Source: Ignavibacteriales bacterium
Lineage (GTDB): Bacteria; Bacteroidota; Ignavibacteria; UBA10030
Length of the DNA: 64,000 bases
Assembly: GCA_026390595.1 (NCBI GenBank)
Contig: JAPLFQ010000007.1
Span: forward strand, 101,157-165,156
Direction: 5' to 3'
The notes below the pieces were generated by a model. The model was not told the origin of the DNA. It searched no databases and worked only from the letters and a program-made list of their open reading frames with translations. This document shows positions 63,301-64,000 of this stretch, in pieces (positions within the stretch are counted from its first letter, which is position 1; every line of letters starts with the position of its first letter). A program made the translations under genes and the position numbers.

Positions 63301-63725
63301 GCAAGGTCCTGGAATGAAGCATCGACAAGCTCGGGAGAATAGAGCGATCGGCCCGACGAGATTTCCTGTTCCAGTTGCAGGATATTGAGCAGGCGGTCGT
63401 GAATTCTGGGAAAATGAGCGCCGATACGTTTCGCGAGTACAAAGTTATCTTCGGACCGGAGAACACCGAGTCTGCGAAGCAGCGGCCGCACAGCGAACCA
63501 GGCGGCGGTTGCAGCAGTGAATGCGGCCAGGAGAATGAAAACGATCGTGCGGCCAGTTCGATCCAGCCTGAACCCCAGTTCCAGCAACGTTACCGCAGCA
63601 GTAGCGAGGAGTGCAAGCGTCGCGAACAGCATTATTCCTGATCGCGCTTCAACCGAGTGCTGACGTCTTTTGGTTGAGGCAATCCGTTGGAGAATGTCGG
63701 TTAGTATGGTTGAGGGAATGCTCAA
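60339..63725 (-). CDS. DUF4175-type membrane protein with long Gln-rich coiled coil
   Basis: An 1128-aa protein. Two N-terminal helices (about 28-48 and 58-80) and a third (about 160-180) precede a beta-rich region (about 200-540) and then some 500 residues of Gln/Lys/Met-rich coiled coil (QQKKKLEEMSKKYQEVQKKLDDV, QMQQSMQNQNKDQIQQAM). This is the layout of the DUF4175 family found near von Willebrand-factor/BatA-type membrane clusters. Function is unknown. The only start in frame after the stop at 63744-63746 is TTG at 63725, with no good ribosome site. The IS end lies 138 bases upstream and may have displaced its promoter. Confidence 0.85.
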   Translation of the reverse strand: MSIPSTILTDILQRIASTKRRQHSVEARSGIMLFATLALLATAAVTLLELGFRLDRTGRTIVFILLAAFTAATAAWFAVRPLLRRLGVLRSEDNFVLAKRIGAHFPRIHDRLLNILQLEQEISSGRSLYSPELVDASFQDLAGEIRDLDFTDSVDASPVKRAAKLLGVALAGSFLLAVASPGQFYNSLVRITHFGTDFSSPADYTFEISPGNSEVVKGQAVQIAVRVQSVSPVSAGRKPQSLSLYWRSEGAQNFENSDLRIDSTGTYRTSFQSVRGSTEYYAMVSGTESPHYRLSVVDRPVFRSFQVRLEYPAYAKLPPKVQEEFIGDVAALAGTNIKVMGVASKNLREGRIVFGAGPAVPLVTENQKFSASFRLAAETNYHIEVTDLESLANSDPVHYQLKIIPDEPPSIAVLVPGRNIDLAGDKSLRLLMQAEDDFGLSAIRIGYKLTHSRYEQPWDAYKFTSIPLPAGTPGELELPYSWDLSPLRLAPEDVVEYFAEAFDNDAVRGPKSGRSQMYLLRLPSVEEVFAELDKGHETSLDDLKQTLQDAKQLKDKVESINQDIKKNKEMDWQQKKKLEEMSKKYQEVQKKLDDVQKRLDDMVQKMDQQQVLSKETMEKYMELQQMFQQMNSAELQQALKQMQQSMQNQNKDQIQQAMQKLTFSEDRFRQSIERTIELLKRIQIEQKVDEARKRAQELEQSQADLNNQTKSAGADQQSRQDLSKKQKDLAQKQQQLEQVTEDVQKRMEEFFAEMPADRMQKLNQRSKQSQLQGKMNKAGQQLESGQSQEAQSEQQEISEQLQEQSKQLQSIQQEMIQKQTQATLNALRRASNDMLELSKREEKLKQEAVTAPLNSPQLRENAQQQMGVMQDMGNVIRGLSELSKKSFAFTPEMGKSIGEAMGHMQGSLNALEGRNGFGASQEQGAAMTSLNKTAMQIQGAMQNLMQGSGQGMGGLMQQLQMMSGQQQSINAQTQSMQQAAEAARLAVEQEAVRKSLEQLNKEAQSTGEQKKMLGDLEKIADDMKEVVHNLEQNNVNRETIQKQERILSRLLDASKSMRERDYEKKRKAQTGTEIARRSPGDIDPSALEGKNKLLDDLLKSLEHGYSKDYQELIRKYFDELQKIEVQKK

Positions 63726-63751
63726 GATCGCGCTGGTTTCAATTCAAGCGA

Positions 63752-63850
63752 CACCCTTCGACTGCGTCCTTCGACTCCGGCCTGTTGAGGCCTGGGAGTC
63801 GCCCTTCGACAAGCTCAGGACAGTGCTCAGGACTGCGCTCAGGGTGACGA
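63752..63850. repeat. Composite palindromic repeat upstream of the DUF4175 gene
   Basis: CGACTCC (63772-63778)/GGAGTCG (63795-63801) with a nested GGCCT/AGGCC (63779-63792), followed by cttcgacaagctcaggac and CTGCGCTCAGGGTGACGA (63833-63850). The last block matches 53840-53857 in all but one base. Same repeat family as the element between sigma 3 and its anti-sigma gene. Confidence 0.6.
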
Positions 63851-63862
63851 AACTCTTCTACT

Positions 63863-64000
63863 TGTGTCGTCCGGCCAGAAGTTGACAGAGTTGGTTAAGT
63901 GTTCATGCAGCATATTTCATCTCTGGCGTCATCATGGCCAGACTCAAGTGTGGACGCTTGGTGTTGTAGATCATTATTGCTTCCAGGGCGGCCTCTCGTG
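63863..64000 (-). mobile_element. End of an IS3-type insertion sequence (partial)
   Basis: The window ends inside an insertion sequence. The element end is placed at about 63863, where TGTGTCGTCCGGCC begins, a plausible terminal repeat starting with TG. The transposase C-terminus lies inside. The other end and target duplication are outside the window. Confidence 0.65.
63903..64000 (-). CDS. IS3-family transposase (integrase core), C-terminal fragment
   Basis: The minus-strand frame runs from the window edge to TGA at 63905-63903 and reads REAALEAIMIYNTKRPHL then SLAMMTPEMKYAA. YNxxRPHxSLxxxTPxxY is the diagnostic end of the rve integrase core of IS3-type transposases (OrfB). The catalytic DDE residues lie beyond the window. 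It is too short for a standard ORF search but clear by motif. Confidence 0.85.
   Translation of the reverse strand, partial: REAALEAIMIYNTKRPHLSLAMMTPEMKYAA

Overview
The window reads as chromosome from a Bacteroidota/Chlorobi-group bacterium of the Ignavibacteria/Kryptonia kind. Two large secreted proteins end in the C-terminal sorting domain of the type IX secretion system (NYPNPFNPST-type motif followed by a short beta-sandwich and a terminal KK/LK tail). There are many secreted or envelope peptidases, zf-HC2 anti-sigma factors and carboxypeptidase-regulatory-like domains. Base composition is near 53% G+C. The phylum is an inference from protein families; no rRNA or tRNA gene was seen.

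Layout. 1-6936 (+): a peptidase block with two overlapping M14 carboxypeptidase-like genes (the first has lost its zinc site), an S9 dipeptidyl-peptidase and an M28 aminopeptidase, with a strong terminator after the S9 gene. 7164-20656 (-): a catabolic block read from 20656 downwards: radical-SAM activase, glycyl radical enzyme, URO-D-like protein, sugar ABC importer (binding lipoprotein and two permeases, no ATPase), GH172-like protein, a PfkB kinase-HAD fusion, an Omp85-type barrel and a beta-propeller glycosidase-like protein. 21169-26312 (-): two T9SS cargo proteins, one a 1074-aa beta-propeller protein, the other a pentaheme cytochrome. 27017-43993 (-): RsgA, a Sel1-repeat protein, a TetR-TolC-MFP-RND efflux operon, a TrpF-like enzyme, an EamA transporter, a Cdd1-like protein, a metallophosphoesterase, Tag glycosylase, a metzincin-type protease and an HEGGH membrane protein.

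44194-59589 (+) is the most striking part. Four ECF sigma factor/zinc anti-sigma pairs lie in one 15-kb stretch, each followed by different envelope genes: a double TonB-C protein; three small membrane proteins and a TlpA-like thioredoxin; two carboxypeptidase-regulatory-like proteins, one with TonB-C; and a CHASE2-like membrane protein. A glnB-amtB pair sits between the first and second. By eye, all four sigma genes are preceded by the same promoter pattern, GCAACTT-like, 15 bases, then RTCT(T/C), with identical spacing. This suggests one shared or cross-talking ECF specificity that drives all four cassettes. Palindromes sit between sigma and anti-sigma genes in three of the four.

59593-64000 holds a decayed C-terminal copy of the CHASE2-like gene, a DUF559 nuclease-like gene flanked by palindromes, a 1128-aa DUF4175-type protein and the end of an IS3-type transposase that runs off the window. 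Palindromic repeats (REP- or MITE-like) are frequent from 48 kb onwards.
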